Positions 6,488 through 14,832 of a stretch of DNA of 19,351 nt are shown here, in pieces. The position numbers and the translations under genes were made by a program. Source of the stretch: an uncultured Collinsella sp. (lineage in GTDB: Bacteria; Actinomycetota; Coriobacteriia; Coriobacteriales; Coriobacteriaceae); assembly GCA_900547285.1 (NCBI GenBank), contig URGF01000027.1, positions 1-19,351 of the forward strand. The letters are read 5' to 3'. The notes beneath the pieces are model-generated. The model worked only from the letters and a program-made list of their open reading frames with translations. It ran no database searches and had not been told where the DNA came from. The stretch's first letter is position 1; every line of letters starts with the position of its first letter.

Positions 6488-7417
6488 ATGTCGTTTACCG
6501 CTGAGGTGCGCGACGAGCTTGCGCGCTGCGAACCCGAATGTGAATACTGCGACTTGTCGACGCTTGCCGCCCTGACGCGTGTGAGCGGTACACTTTCGCT
6601 GGCCGGCTCCGGGCGGTATCGTTTGACGGTCGCGACCGAGACGGGTGCCGTCGCGCGCACGATGATCACACTGACGCATCGCATCCTTAAGCTCAAAACG
6701 GAATTCACCGTTCGTAAATCGGTCTTGCATAAGGTCCGTAACTATCTCATTACCCTGCCCGATCAGCCCGACCTGGACAAGGCTCTGGTGCTGCTGGGCA
6801 TTCTCGACCGCAGGGGAGGGCTCGTCGCTGGTGTTCCCCGGCACATCGTTGCCCGTCCCTGCTGCAGGCTTGCCTACATCCGCGGCGCGCTCATCGCCGG
6901 CGGTTTCGTGGCCGATCCACGCGGCGATTTTCATTTGGAGATTGCGGTGCAGGGCGAGCAGTATGCCCGGGGGCTTTGCGATCTATTGGAGCAGATTGGG
7001 GTCCATGCGCGCGTTAACGCGCGGCGCGGATCCTTTGCCGTCTACATTAAGAGCGCCGAGGAGATCGAGCAGCTTCTAAAGCTGGTCGGCGCCAAGCGCA
7101 GCGTTGCCGAGATCGAGGAAGCGCGCGCGGTCAAATTGGTTAAGAACGACGTAAACCGTCGCGTGAATGCCGAGCTGGCCAATCAGACCAGAAGTGCGGG
7201 TGCCGCCCAGCATCAGCTTGCGTTGATCGATGAGCTCGAACAGCGGGGTTTGCGCGACACGCTTCCGGACGCCTTGGCGGTCTTTTGCGACCTGCGCGAG
7301 CGCTATCCTGATCTGTCACTGCGCGATCTGGGGGAGATGGCTGACCCTCCCTTGTCGAAGTCGGCCCTCTACCATCGAGTTTTGAGGCTTGAAAAGCTCA
7401 TTGAAGCAAACAGGTAG
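6488..7417 (+). CDS. whiA: DNA-binding protein WhiA
   Basis: This 309-residue WhiA combines an N-terminal domain related to LAGLIDADG homing endonucleases with a C-terminal helix-turn-helix. In Streptomyces it is a sporulation regulator; in non-sporulating bacteria it affects division and chromosome segregation. The start SFTAEVRDELAR, the CCRLAYIRGALIAGGFVADP segment near 119-138, the NRRVNAELAN region and the terminal LSLRDLGEMADPPLSKSALYHR helix-turn-helix are typical. The ATG at 6488 lies 6 nt after the rapZ stop and has no strong ribosome site, so translation is probably coupled to rapZ. In most Firmicutes and Actinobacteria yvcK (cuvA) lies between these two genes; it is absent from this spot. 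Confidence 0.95.
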   Translation: MSFTAEVRDELARCEPECEYCDLSTLAALTRVSGTLSLAGSGRYRLTVATETGAVARTMITLTHRILKLKTEFTVRKSVLHKVRNYLITLPDQPDLDKALVLLGILDRRGGLVAGVPRHIVARPCCRLAYIRGALIAGGFVADPRGDFHLEIAVQGEQYARGLCDLLEQIGVHARVNARRGSFAVYIKSAEEIEQLLKLVGAKRSVAEIEEARAVKLVKNDVNRRVNAELANQTRSAGAAQHQLALIDELEQRGLRDTLPDALAVFCDLRERYPDLSLRDLGEMADPPLSKSALYHRVLRLEKLIEANR

Positions 7418-7462
7418 TTGAGCGAAACTGCTTATATAGGGATTGAACTGCTGTTTTACTAT

Positions 7463-7476
7463 TTAAAACGTTTTAA
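7463..7476. promoter_or_regulatory. 14-bp perfect palindrome upstream of gap (candidate operator)
   Basis: TTAAAACGTTTTAA is a perfect palindrome with a central CG, the general form of LacI/GalR-type operators. It lies within an AT-rich stretch (about 7432-7548) in otherwise GC-rich DNA, about 57 nt before the candidate -10 of gap. The binding regulator is not identifiable from the sequence. Confidence 0.45.
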
Positions 7477-7508
7477 CGTAAATTTGATTTTCAATTTCGA
7501 GCATTCTC

Positions 7509-7538
7509 GTGAAATTCAAGTCAAAAAAAAGGTATATT
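7509..7538 (+). promoter_or_regulatory. Candidate sigma-70-type promoter of gap
   Basis: A -10 hexamer TATATT (7533-7538) stands 18 nt after GTGAAA (7509-7514), which matches 4 of 6 bases of TTGACA. The spacer contains an eight-A tract (7523-7530). The predicted leader before the gap ATG at 7611 would be about 65 nt. The -35 overlaps the right arm of a loose inverted repeat (about 7483-7524), a possible regulatory overlap. Confidence 0.55.
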
Positions 7539-7610
7539 AGGCGAGTGGTTAGTTTGTGGGCCTCAACGGCGGGCGCTGTAGCTCGCGGGGGCCTTACGAA
7601 AGGAGACACA

Positions 7611-8636
7611 ATGGCAGTAAAGGTTGCTATTAACGGCTTCGGTCGCATCGGTCGTCTGGCTTTCCGTCAGATGTTCGGTCATGAGGGCTCCGAGATCGTC
7701 GCTATCAACGACCTCACCTCTCCCGATATGCTCGCTTACCTGCTGAAGTACGACTCCACGCAGGGCAACTACGCTCGCGATCACGAGGTCGTTGCTGGCG
7801 AGGATTCCATCACCGTTGACGGCAAGGAGATCAAGATCTACAAGGAGGCCGACGCCAACAACCTGCCTTGGGGCGACCTCGACGTCGACGTCGTTCTCGA
7901 GTGCACCGGCTTCTACACCAGCAAGGCTAAGGCTCAGGCCCACATCAACGCTGGCGCCAAGAAGGTCGTCATCTCCGCTCCGGCCGGCAGCGATCTGCCC
8001 ACCATCGTGTACAACGTCAACCATGAGACGCTGACCGCTGAGGACAACATCATCTCCGCTGCTTCCTGCACCACCAACTGCCTCGCCCCGATGGCCAAGG
8101 GTCTGAACGACTTCGCTCCCATCGTGTCCGGCATCATGACCACCATTCACGCCTGGACCGGCGACCAGATGCCGCTCGACGGCCCGCAGCGCAAGGGCAA
8201 CAAGCGTCGTAGCCGCGCCTGCGCCGTCAACATCGTCCCCAACACCACCGGTGCTGCCAAGGCTATCGGCCTGGTTCTCCCCGAGCTCAACGGTAAGCTC
8301 ATCGGTGCCGCCCAGCGCGTCCCGACGCCGACCGGCTCCATCACCAACCTCTACGCTGTCGTTGACAAGAAGGTCACCGTCGACGAGGTCAACGCCGCTA
8401 TGAAGGCCTACGCTGCCACCATCTCCGAGACCTTCGGTTACAACGAGGACGACATCGTCTCCACCGACATCATCGGCGAGACCCACGGCTCCATCTTCGA
8501 CGCCACTCAGACCATGTGCTCTGACCTCGGCAACGGCCAGACCCTCGTTCAGGTTACCTCTTGGTACGACAACGAGAACTCCTACACCTCTCAGATGGTC
8601 CGCACCATCAAGTACTTCGAGAAGTTCGTTGCTTAA
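7611..8636 (+). CDS. gap: Glyceraldehyde-3-phosphate dehydrogenase, type I
   Basis: This 341-residue GAPDH oxidises glyceraldehyde-3-phosphate to 1,3-bisphosphoglycerate in cytoplasmic glycolysis. The Rossmann motif INGFGRIGR is at 7-15. Asp34 in AINDL points to NAD rather than NADP as cofactor. The catalytic Cys153 is in SCTTNCLAP and the general base His180 in TTIHAWTGDQ; the C-terminal SWYDNENSYTSQMV is also typical. The ATG at 7611 follows AAAGGAG (7599-7605) at 5 nt; the frame is open further upstream but without family similarity. Codon use is strongly biased, as expected for a highly expressed gene. It has its own promoter candidate upstream and a strong terminator downstream, so it is probably transcribed alone, with pgk starting a separate unit. 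Confidence 0.98.
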   Translation: MAVKVAINGFGRIGRLAFRQMFGHEGSEIVAINDLTSPDMLAYLLKYDSTQGNYARDHEVVAGEDSITVDGKEIKIYKEADANNLPWGDLDVDVVLECTGFYTSKAKAQAHINAGAKKVVISAPAGSDLPTIVYNVNHETLTAEDNIISAASCTTNCLAPMAKGLNDFAPIVSGIMTTIHAWTGDQMPLDGPQRKGNKRRSRACAVNIVPNTTGAAKAIGLVLPELNGKLIGAAQRVPTPTGSITNLYAVVDKKVTVDEVNAAMKAYAATISETFGYNEDDIVSTDIIGETHGSIFDATQTMCSDLGNGQTLVQVTSWYDNENSYTSQMVRTIKYFEKFVA

Positions 8637-8673
8637 TTTAGCTTTTAGCGAATAGCTCGTTGAGCGTCTAAAG

Positions 8674-8721
8674 AAGGGCGCGGCCTCATAGGGCTTACAC
8701 CCTAGGGTCGCGCCCTTTTTA
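8674..8721 (+). terminator. Rho-independent terminator after gap
   Basis: AAGGGCGCG (8674-8682) pairs with CGCGCCCTT, followed by further T residues to 8720. An inner TAGGG/CCCTA pairing extends the stem. It separates gap from the pgk-tpiA-gpmI operon. Confidence 0.88.
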
Positions 8722-8730
8722 TAGGAAATC

Positions 8731-8753
8731 GTCTGCCGTAATGGGAGGCAGAC
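8731..8753 (+). other. Small hairpin in the pgk leader
   Basis: GTCTGCC (8731-8737) and GGCAGAC (8747-8753) form a perfect 7-bp stem with a 9-nt loop. It lies between the gap terminator and the pgk ribosome site. It may be a 5'-end stabiliser or processing site if some transcripts read through from gap. Confidence 0.4.
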
Positions 8754-8776
8754 ACGTACGAAAGGTAGAAGCAAAC

Positions 8777-9967
8777 ATGGCCTTTACCAAGAAGACCGTC
8801 CGCGACATCGATGTCGACGGCAAGCGCGTTCTCGTCCGCGTTGACTTCAACGTGCCTATCAAGGATGGCGTCGTTGGCGACACCACCCGTATCAAGGCTG
8901 CCCTGCCCACCATCAACTATCTCGTTGAGCACAACGCTCGCGTCATCCTCATGAGCCACCTCGGCCGTCCCGATGGCACCGGCTTCCAGCCCGAGCTGTC
9001 CCTCGAGCCCGTCGCCAAGAAGCTCGCCGAGCTCTCTGGTCTCGACGTTGCCTTTGTCGCCGACACTTACGGCGAGAAGGCTGCCGAGGCTGTCGCTGCC
9101 GTCGAGCCGGGCAAGGTTCTCGTTCTCGAGAACGTCCGCTTCGATAAGCGTGAGAAGAAGAACGATCCCGAGATCGCCAAGAAGCTCGCTTCCTATGGTG
9201 ACGTCTTCGTTCTCGATGCCTTCGGCACCGCTCACCGCGCCCAGGGTTCCGTCGTGGGCCCCGCCGCTTACCTGCCTGCCGTCGCCGGCTTCCTGCTCGA
9301 GAAGGAGGTCGACACGCTGACTGGCATCTTCGCCGAGCCCGAGCGCCCCTTCGTCGCTATCGTCGGCGGTTCCAAGGTTTCCTCCAAGATCGGCGTTCTC
9401 GATCACCTCATCGACTCCGCTGACACCCTGATCATCGGTGGCGGCATGGCCTACACCTTCTTCCTGGCTCAGGGCCTGTCCGTCGGTCAGTCCCTCAAGG
9501 AAGAGGATTGGGTCGAGCGCGCCGGCGAGATGCTTAAGAAGGCCGAGGAGAAGGGCGTCAAGATCCTGCTCCCCATCGACAACCGCGTTGCCGATCACTT
9601 TGGCGAGGACGCTGTCCCCGAGGTTGTCGCTTCCGACGCTATCCCCGACGATCGTGAGGGCATGGACATCGGTCCTAAGACCGAGGAGCTCTACGCCGAG
9701 GCCGTCAAGGGCGCCAAGACTGTCTTCTGGAACGGCCCCATGGGCGTCTTCGAGTTTGATAACTTCGCTCACGGCACCCAGGCTATCGCCGAGGCTGTCG
9801 CCGAGGCCGACTGCACCTCGATCATCGGCGGTGGCGACTCTGTCGCAGCTGTCAACAAGTTCAACCTGGCCGACAAGATGAGCTGGATCTCCACCGGTGG
9901 TGGCGCTTCCATGGAGCTCGTCGAGGGTAAGGCCCTGCCCGGAGTGGAGGCGCTTCTCGATGCCTAA
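8777..9967 (+). CDS. pgk: Phosphoglycerate kinase
   Basis: This 396-residue PGK transfers the acyl phosphate of 1,3-bisphosphoglycerate to ADP. Visible signatures are KRVLVRVDFNVP near 15-26 (substrate-binding loop), SHLGRP, LENVRF, DAFGTAHRAQ, VGGSKVSSKI, NGPMGVFE and the C-terminal nucleotide-binding IIGGGDSVAA plus STGGGASMELVEG. Its length is normal. The ATG at 8777 gives the conserved N-terminus, with AAAGG at 8761-8765, 11 nt upstream; an ATG at 8741 would add 12 residues without support and lies inside a leader hairpin. It overlaps tpiA by 8 nt, indicating translational coupling. Confidence 0.98.
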   Translation: MAFTKKTVRDIDVDGKRVLVRVDFNVPIKDGVVGDTTRIKAALPTINYLVEHNARVILMSHLGRPDGTGFQPELSLEPVAKKLAELSGLDVAFVADTYGEKAAEAVAAVEPGKVLVLENVRFDKREKKNDPEIAKKLASYGDVFVLDAFGTAHRAQGSVVGPAAYLPAVAGFLLEKEVDTLTGIFAEPERPFVAIVGGSKVSSKIGVLDHLIDSADTLIIGGGMAYTFFLAQGLSVGQSLKEEDWVERAGEMLKKAEEKGVKILLPIDNRVADHFGEDAVPEVVASDAIPDDREGMDIGPKTEELYAEAVKGAKTVFWNGPMGVFEFDNFAHGTQAIAEAVAEADCTSIIGGGDSVAAVNKFNLADKMSWISTGGGASMELVEGKALPGVEALLDA

Positions 9968-10727
9968 TCGCACCCTTCTTATCGCTGGTAACTGGAAGAT
10001 GAACAACGACGTCGCCGAGGCCGCCAAGCTCGCCGACGAGCTGGCTCAGGCTCTGCCCGAGGTTCCGGCTGGCGTCGAGGTGCTCGTCTGCCCTCCGACC
10101 ATCGACATCACCACGGTTCATGACCGCATTCAGGCTGCCCCCATCGCCCTCGGTGCACAGAACGTGTACTGGGAGGCCAAGGGTGCCTTCACCGGTGAGT
10201 CCTCTTGCGACATGCTCAAGTCCGCTGGCTGCACCTACTGCATCATCGGTCACTCCGAGCGTCGTGATTACTTCCACGAGACCGATGAGGATCAGAACAA
10301 GAAGGCCAAGGCCCTCGTTGCCGCCGGTCTTGTTCCCGTCTTCTGCTGCGGCGAGTCCCTCGAGGTCCGCGAGGCTGGCACCTATGTCGAGCACGTCGTG
10401 AACCAGGTCAAGGCTGGCCTTGCTGGTCTTGAGATCACCTGCCCCAAGCAGGTCGTTGTCGCCTACGAGCCCATCTGGGCCATCGGCACCGGCAAGACCG
10501 CTACCGCCGAGGACGCTCAGGAGGTCTGCGGCGCTATCCGTGAGACCCTCAAGGAGATGTTCGGTGAGGAGCTCGCCGACGGCATCCGCGTCCTGTACGG
10601 TGGTTCCGCTAAGCCCGGCAACATCGCCGAGCTCGTCGCCAAGCCCGACGTCGACGGTGCCCTCGTGGGCGGCGCTTCGCTCAAGGCTGCCGACTTTGCC
10701 TCTATGGTCGTCAAGGCAGGCGAGTAG
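9960..10727 (+). CDS. tpiA: Triosephosphate isomerase
   Basis: This 255-residue TIM interconverts dihydroxyacetone phosphate and glyceraldehyde-3-phosphate. Catalytic residues are visible: Lys13 in GNWKMN, His98 in IIGHSERR and Glu170 in AYEPIWAIGTG. The phosphate-binding YGGSAKPGN and VGGASL segments are near the C-terminus. The start at 9960 lies within the last codons of pgk, with a purine-rich GGAGTGGAGG before it; a longer upstream frame is just pgk read in another phase. gpmI begins 5 nt after its stop codon. Confidence 0.98.
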   Translation: MPNRTLLIAGNWKMNNDVAEAAKLADELAQALPEVPAGVEVLVCPPTIDITTVHDRIQAAPIALGAQNVYWEAKGAFTGESSCDMLKSAGCTYCIIGHSERRDYFHETDEDQNKKAKALVAAGLVPVFCCGESLEVREAGTYVEHVVNQVKAGLAGLEITCPKQVVVAYEPIWAIGTGKTATAEDAQEVCGAIRETLKEMFGEELADGIRVLYGGSAKPGNIAELVAKPDVDGALVGGASLKAADFASMVVKAGE

Positions 10728-10732
10728 GACAT

Positions 10733-12286
10733 ATGGCACAGCGTCATCTTCCTGCACTCCTGATTATCATGGACGGCTGCGGCCTGGCTCCGGCCGATGG
10801 CGAGAACGCCGTCGCCGCTGCCAAGACGCCCTTCCTCGATAGCCTGTACGAGAAGTATCCTCACACCACGCTCGGTGCTTCGGGCGAGGACGTGGGCCTT
10901 CCCGACGGCCAGATGGGCAACTCCGAGGTGGGTCACCTCAACATCGGTGCCGGCCGCATCGTGTTCCAGGAGCTTTCGCGCATCAACAATGCCATCAAGG
11001 ACGGCTCCATCGCCAAGAACGAGGTTTTCGTCAAGGCTATGGACGATGTCAAGGCTGACGGCAAGACTCTCCATCTCATGGGCCTTATGAGCCCTGGCGG
11101 TGTTCATTCTCACATGAACCACGTCGAGGCTCTGGTCAAGATGGCTGCCGAGCACGGTGTCAAGACCGTTCGCGTCCACGCCTTTATGGACGGCCGCGAC
11201 GTCGACCCGCAGTCCGGTGCCGGTTACATGAGTGAGTTCTGCGCCTTCCTGGCCAAGATCTCCGAGGAGACCGGTTGCGACGCTCGCGTTGCCACCGTCT
11301 CGGGCCGTTATTGGGCCATGGACCGCGACAACCGTTGGGAGCGCATCCAGCGTGCCTACGACGTCATGGTCAACGCATCCGATGCCGATACCGACCCTGT
11401 TGCCGGTATCAAGGCCTACTACGAGAAGGATCCGCGCGGCGACGAGTTCGTCGAGCCCTTCGCTGCCCACAACGAGGGCATCCACGAGGGCGACGCGGCC
11501 ATCTTCTTCAACTTCCGTCCCGACCGCGCTCGTCAGATGACTCGCGTGTTCACGGACAAGGAGTTCGACGGCTTTGAGCGCGAGCAGATCAAGCTTTCGC
11601 ACTTTGTGACGATGACCGAGTACGACCCGACGTTTGACGTCGAGGTCGCCTTCCCCAAGACGTTCCCCGAGAACGTTCTGGCCGACGTTATCGCCGCCAA
11701 TGGCCTGAAGCAGCTGCACACCGCCGAGACCGAGAAGTACGCCCACGTGACGTTCTTCCTCAACGGCGGCATCGAGGAGCCCAAGGAGGGCGAGGAGCGC
11801 GTGCTCGTCGCTTCCCCCAAGGTCGCTACCTACGATCTGCAGCCTGAGATGAGCGCTCCCGAGGTTACCGAGAAGCTTGTCGCCGCCATCAACGAGGATC
11901 GCGCTGATTTCTACATCGTGAACTTCGCGAACTGCGACATGGTTGGTCACACCGGTGTCTTCGACGCCGCCGTTAAGGCCGTCGAGGCTGTTGACGATGC
12001 CCTGTCCAAGGTTGTCCCGGCGATTCTCGCCAAGGGCGGCTTTGCGCTGATCACCGCCGACCACGGCAACGCCGACCACATGTTTGACGTTGCTTCCGAC
12101 GGTTCCAAGCATCCGTTCACGGCTCACACCACCAACCGTGTGCCGTTCATCATCGTTGATGAGAAGGCCAAGCTCACCGGTATCGAGGACGGCCGTCTTT
12201 CCGATATCGCTCCGACCATGCTCACCATGGCTGGTATTGAGCCTTCCGCCGAGATGACGGGTCGCGTGCTCGCCGCCGAGGCCTAA
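10733..12286 (+). CDS. gpmI: 2,3-bisphosphoglycerate-independent phosphoglycerate mutase
   Basis: This 517-residue Mn-dependent mutase of the alkaline phosphatase superfamily interconverts 3- and 2-phosphoglycerate. The metal-site MDGCGL is near 13-18 (many homologues have Trp where Cys is seen here). The phosphorylated Ser64 is in QMGNSEVGH. DGRDVDP, GRYWAMDRDNRW, FFNFRPDRARQ and the second metal cluster TADHGNADHM are all present. Its length is normal for the family. The ATG lies 5 nt after the tpiA stop, and the ribosome site overlaps the end of tpiA. It is the last gene of the pgk-tpiA-gpmI operon and ends at a strong terminator; enolase is not in the window. Confidence 0.97.
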   Translation: MAQRHLPALLIIMDGCGLAPADGENAVAAAKTPFLDSLYEKYPHTTLGASGEDVGLPDGQMGNSEVGHLNIGAGRIVFQELSRINNAIKDGSIAKNEVFVKAMDDVKADGKTLHLMGLMSPGGVHSHMNHVEALVKMAAEHGVKTVRVHAFMDGRDVDPQSGAGYMSEFCAFLAKISEETGCDARVATVSGRYWAMDRDNRWERIQRAYDVMVNASDADTDPVAGIKAYYEKDPRGDEFVEPFAAHNEGIHEGDAAIFFNFRPDRARQMTRVFTDKEFDGFEREQIKLSHFVTMTEYDPTFDVEVAFPKTFPENVLADVIAANGLKQLHTAETEKYAHVTFFLNGGIEEPKEGEERVLVASPKVATYDLQPEMSAPEVTEKLVAAINEDRADFYIVNFANCDMVGHTGVFDAAVKAVEAVDDALSKVVPAILAKGGFALITADHGNADHMFDVASDGSKHPFTAHTTNRVPFIIVDEKAKLTGIEDGRLSDIAPTMLTMAGIEPSAEMTGRVLAAEA

Positions 12287-12313
12287 GAGAAAACAAATAC
12301 CGTTTTCTAGTAA

Positions 12314-12346
12314 GGGGGTTGTCCACGACCGGACAACCCCCTTTTT
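12314..12346 (+). terminator. Rho-independent terminator after gpmI
   Basis: A perfect 11-bp stem (GGGGGTTGTCC at 12314-12324, GGACAACCCCC at 12331-12341) with a 6-nt loop is followed by five T residues. The flanking AA and TT extend the pairing. Confidence 0.95.
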
Positions 12347-12450
12347 AATATTTCTGCCATTTCTACCCCGTACCTAAATGGCGGGTGGGGGAGTGCTGGG
12401 GATTGTGGTACAGTACTGGAGTTTGAATTGTTCTATTAAGGAGCTTATCT

Positions 12451-12705
12451 ATGGGTCCGTTCCAGATTCTTCTGTTTGTCGTTTGGGCTGTCTCTGCCGT
12501 GGCGCTGACGATTCTCGTCCTGATGCATTCCGGTAAGGGCACCGGCGTTTCGGATATGATCGCTAGCTCGCTGTATAACTCCAGCTCTGCCACAGGCGTT
12601 ATGGAGCAGAACCTCGATCGCCTGACCGTCATCATGGCTGTCGTGTTTGCCGTGTGCGTCGTGCTGTGCATGTTCTTCTTTCCGCAAGGCATCGTGGGCT
12701 ACTAA
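12451..12705 (+). CDS. secG: Preprotein translocase subunit SecG
   Basis: This 84-residue small membrane protein fits SecG, the accessory subunit of the SecYEG channel. It has two hydrophobic segments (about 5-25 and 58-78) joined by a polar loop containing the SecG-like LMHSGKGTGVSDM. AAGGAG (12438-12443) lies 7 nt before the ATG. A TACAGT at 12409-12414 could be a -10 element, but no convincing -35 was found. It stands alone between two terminators. In many actinobacteria secG follows tpiA directly, so its place just after the glycolytic operon supports the call. Confidence 0.9.
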   Translation: MGPFQILLFVVWAVSAVALTILVLMHSGKGTGVSDMIASSLYNSSSATGVMEQNLDRLTVIMAVVFAVCVVLCMFFFPQGIVGY

Positions 12706-12727
12706 ACACGAGCCGCATAAATACTTG

Positions 12728-12758
12728 AAAAGGGTTCCGCACGTGCGGGACCCTTTTT
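12728..12758 (+). terminator. Rho-independent terminator after secG
   Basis: AAAAGGGTTCCGCA pairs with TGCGGGACCCTTTTT around a CG centre, with one T-G pair, and ends in a run of five T residues. It may work in both directions because of the A-tract on the other side. Confidence 0.92.
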
Positions 12759-12999
12759 GTTTACATATTTGTAACAGAGTCAAAATATCCCCACATACTT
12801 CGCCCAACTAAAGAAATTCTCGACCGTTAACCGGAATTAGCGCCAAATCGTGCATAAAATGCGCTACTGTATTGCAAAACGTTGGCCTGTTGTGCATAAC
12901 CAGCCATAGCGGCGGGCGGCGTTTTGATGGTTCGGATCGGATTGTCTCGACATGTGTCCGACTGAACATTTCTTTGTCCTATCTCATAAGGAGGATGGC
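12759..12999. promoter_or_regulatory. Intergenic region upstream of oppA
   Basis: This stretch of about 240 nt has no gene I can support. It is AT-richer than the surrounding genes up to about 12900. Two direct copies of GTGCATAA (12850-12857 and 12892-12899) are 42 nt apart, four turns of B-DNA; the first is part of a small palindrome GCAT-AAA-ATGC. These could be binding sites for a regulator of the transporter operon. TAAAAT (12855-12860) and TACTGT (12865-12870) are possible -10 elements, but neither has a convincing -35. Confidence 0.35.
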
Positions 13000-14676
13000 A
13001 TGGCTGATTCTATGTTCCACCAGCCCGTTATGGGTCGTCGCGCCTTTGTTGGCGGCACCCTCGCTGCGAGCTCCATGGCTTTTCTTGCCGCATGCGGCAA
13101 GAAGGGCGGCGACGCTTCCGGTTCTGAGTCCGGTTCGACGCTGAACTTCTACATCAACAACCCGGTCTGCATTGACCCCTACAATGTCCAGGAGGACCAG
13201 GGCACTCAGGTCGAGTACCAGCTCTTTGACGCTCTGACCTCTTATGACGCCGAGAAGGGCGAGATCGTTCCGCTGGCTTGCGAGTCCTTCGAGGCCAACG
13301 ACGATGCCACCGAGTTCACCTTCAAGATTAAGAAGGCCAAGTTCCACAACGGTGACGACGTTACCTCCAAGTCGTTCAAGCTCGGTTGGGAGCGTCTGGT
13401 CAACACTAAGTCGGCCATCGCTACCGAGTACGGCCCTTCCGAGGTCTCCTATCACCTTTCCATGGTCGAGGGCTATGACGACCTGCTTGCCGGTAACGCC
13501 ACCGAGCTCAGCGGTGTTACCTGCCCCGACGATGAGACCCTCGTCGTTAAGCTGTCTTCCGCTTACGCCGACTTCCCCTTCGTCGCCTCTCACCCGGCTC
13601 TGGCCCCGGTTCCCGAGTGCGCCGAGTCCGATGCCAAGAGCTTCTATCTTGCACCGGTCGGTAACGGCCCGTTCATGATGGACGGCAAGTGGGAGGATGG
13701 TCAGGAGATCAACCTCAAGAAGTTCGACGATTACTATGGCGACAAGGCCAAGATCGATGGCATCCACTTCCAGGTCATTAAGGACATGGAGACCGCCTAC
13801 AAGGAGTTCCAGGCCGGTAACCTCGATGTCTGCGACGTTCCCGTTGCTCAGATCGATGCCGCCAAGAAGGATCGCGGCGTGTCCAAGGACGGCTACACCA
13901 TGGGCGACGGCGAGCGCATGCTGCTTGGCTCCGAGCCTTCCACCTACTATCTGACCTGCAACAACACGGCCGAGCCGTTCAACAACGCCGACCTGCGCAG
14001 GGGTATCTCCCTGGCCATCAACCGTGAGGCCATCTGCAAGACCATCTTCAAGGGTACCCGTACCCCCGCCGACGGCATTGTTCCTCCGGGCATCGATGGC
14101 TACAAGGAGGGCGCATGGGAGTTCTGCGCCTACGACGTCGACAAGGCTAACGAGTACCTCGACAAGGTTGCTCCCGCTGACGCTAACGGCGATCGTGGCA
14201 TTAACGTGACCCTTTCCTACAACCAGGACGGTGGCCACAAGGAGATCATGGAGTCCATCATCGGCGACCTCGCCAAGGTGGGCGTTACCGCTACTTCTGA
14301 TACCCCTGAGTGGTCTGCCCTGCTCGAGCAGTATCAGAACTTCAACTATCAGTTCGGTCGTCTGGGTTGGATTGCCGACTACCCGATCATGGACAACTTC
14401 CTGTATCCGCTGTTCCACTCCGACTCCCTCGGTGGCGACAACCGTTCCGGTTACAACAACCCCGAGTTCGACGCCAAGGTCGACGAGGCTCGTACCACGG
14501 TTGACGACGACGAGCGCGTCGCTAAGATGCAGGAGGCCGACGCAATGGTCGCTGCCGACTGCCCGGTCATCCCGGTGATGTTCTACACGCACACCATCGT
14601 TGGCTCCGATCGCATCAAGCACCTCTATGTCGATCCGCAGAAGCACGCCGAGCTGGGTACCGCTGAGCTCGCCTAA
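13000..14676 (+). CDS. oppA: Oligopeptide/dipeptide ABC transporter substrate-binding lipoprotein (SBP family 5)
   Basis: This 558-residue solute-binding protein of the OppA/DppA family should sit on the outer face of the membrane and deliver peptides to the permease encoded downstream. The N-terminus has twin arginines (Arg13-Arg14, GRRAFVGG), a hydrophobic stretch and a lipobox LAAC with Cys32 as the lipidated residue, so export may use the Tat route. The mature part starts with a Gly/Ser-rich linker and continues with family features such as YQLFDALTSYD, FHNGDDVTSKSFKLGWERL and NADLRRGISLAINREAI. The ATG at 13000 has AAGGAGG (12988-12994) at 5 nt; in-frame codons further upstream lack support. 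Peptide specificity is the usual family role, but other ligands are possible. Confidence 0.92.
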   Translation: MADSMFHQPVMGRRAFVGGTLAASSMAFLAACGKKGGDASGSESGSTLNFYINNPVCIDPYNVQEDQGTQVEYQLFDALTSYDAEKGEIVPLACESFEANDDATEFTFKIKKAKFHNGDDVTSKSFKLGWERLVNTKSAIATEYGPSEVSYHLSMVEGYDDLLAGNATELSGVTCPDDETLVVKLSSAYADFPFVASHPALAPVPECAESDAKSFYLAPVGNGPFMMDGKWEDGQEINLKKFDDYYGDKAKIDGIHFQVIKDMETAYKEFQAGNLDVCDVPVAQIDAAKKDRGVSKDGYTMGDGERMLLGSEPSTYYLTCNNTAEPFNNADLRRGISLAINREAICKTIFKGTRTPADGIVPPGIDGYKEGAWEFCAYDVDKANEYLDKVAPADANGDRGINVTLSYNQDGGHKEIMESIIGDLAKVGVTATSDTPEWSALLEQYQNFNYQFGRLGWIADYPIMDNFLYPLFHSDSLGGDNRSGYNNPEFDAKVDEARTTVDDDERVAKMQEADAMVAADCPVIPVMFYTHTIVGSDRIKHLYVDPQKHAELGTAELA

Positions 14677-14773
14677 GAGTTTGCAGCTTCCGTGAGGGTC
14701 AAGTATTTACGTAGACCTCATGGGAAACATACAGTTCTCCCTAACCTGGGGTAAACTGGCTGATGGTAATTTT

Positions 14774-14801
14774 GGGATGCCGGTCTGGCGATCGGCATCC
14801 C
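14774..14801 (+). terminator. Hairpin between oppA and oppB
   Basis: GGGATGCCG (14774-14782) and CGGCATCCC (14793-14801) form a perfect 9-bp stem with a 10-nt loop, followed by ATTT. It is probably a partial terminator or 3' stabiliser that lets the binding protein be made in excess over the permease. Confidence 0.65.
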
Positions 14802-14832
14802 ATTTAGGTTAATCCCTAGATAGGGGAGTGGT

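Noticed and set aside
7559..7592. Possible structured RNA (riboswitch or tRNA-like) in the gap leader
   Set aside because: Only short GC-rich pairings can be drawn, and no conserved riboswitch core or tRNA arms are visible.
7563..8774. A 403-codon open frame on the - strand over gap
   Set aside because: Its translation is a low-complexity Gly/Val/Asp-rich shadow of the GAPDH gene, and it also runs through the gap terminator.
12872..13144. A 90-codon + strand frame overlapping the start of oppA
   Set aside because: It overlaps the lipoprotein signal region in another frame, has no ribosome site and contains no recognisable features.
12979..14646. A 555-codon open frame on the - strand over oppA
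   Set aside because: It is antisense to a convincing lipoprotein gene, has no family motifs and lacks a plausible ribosome site.
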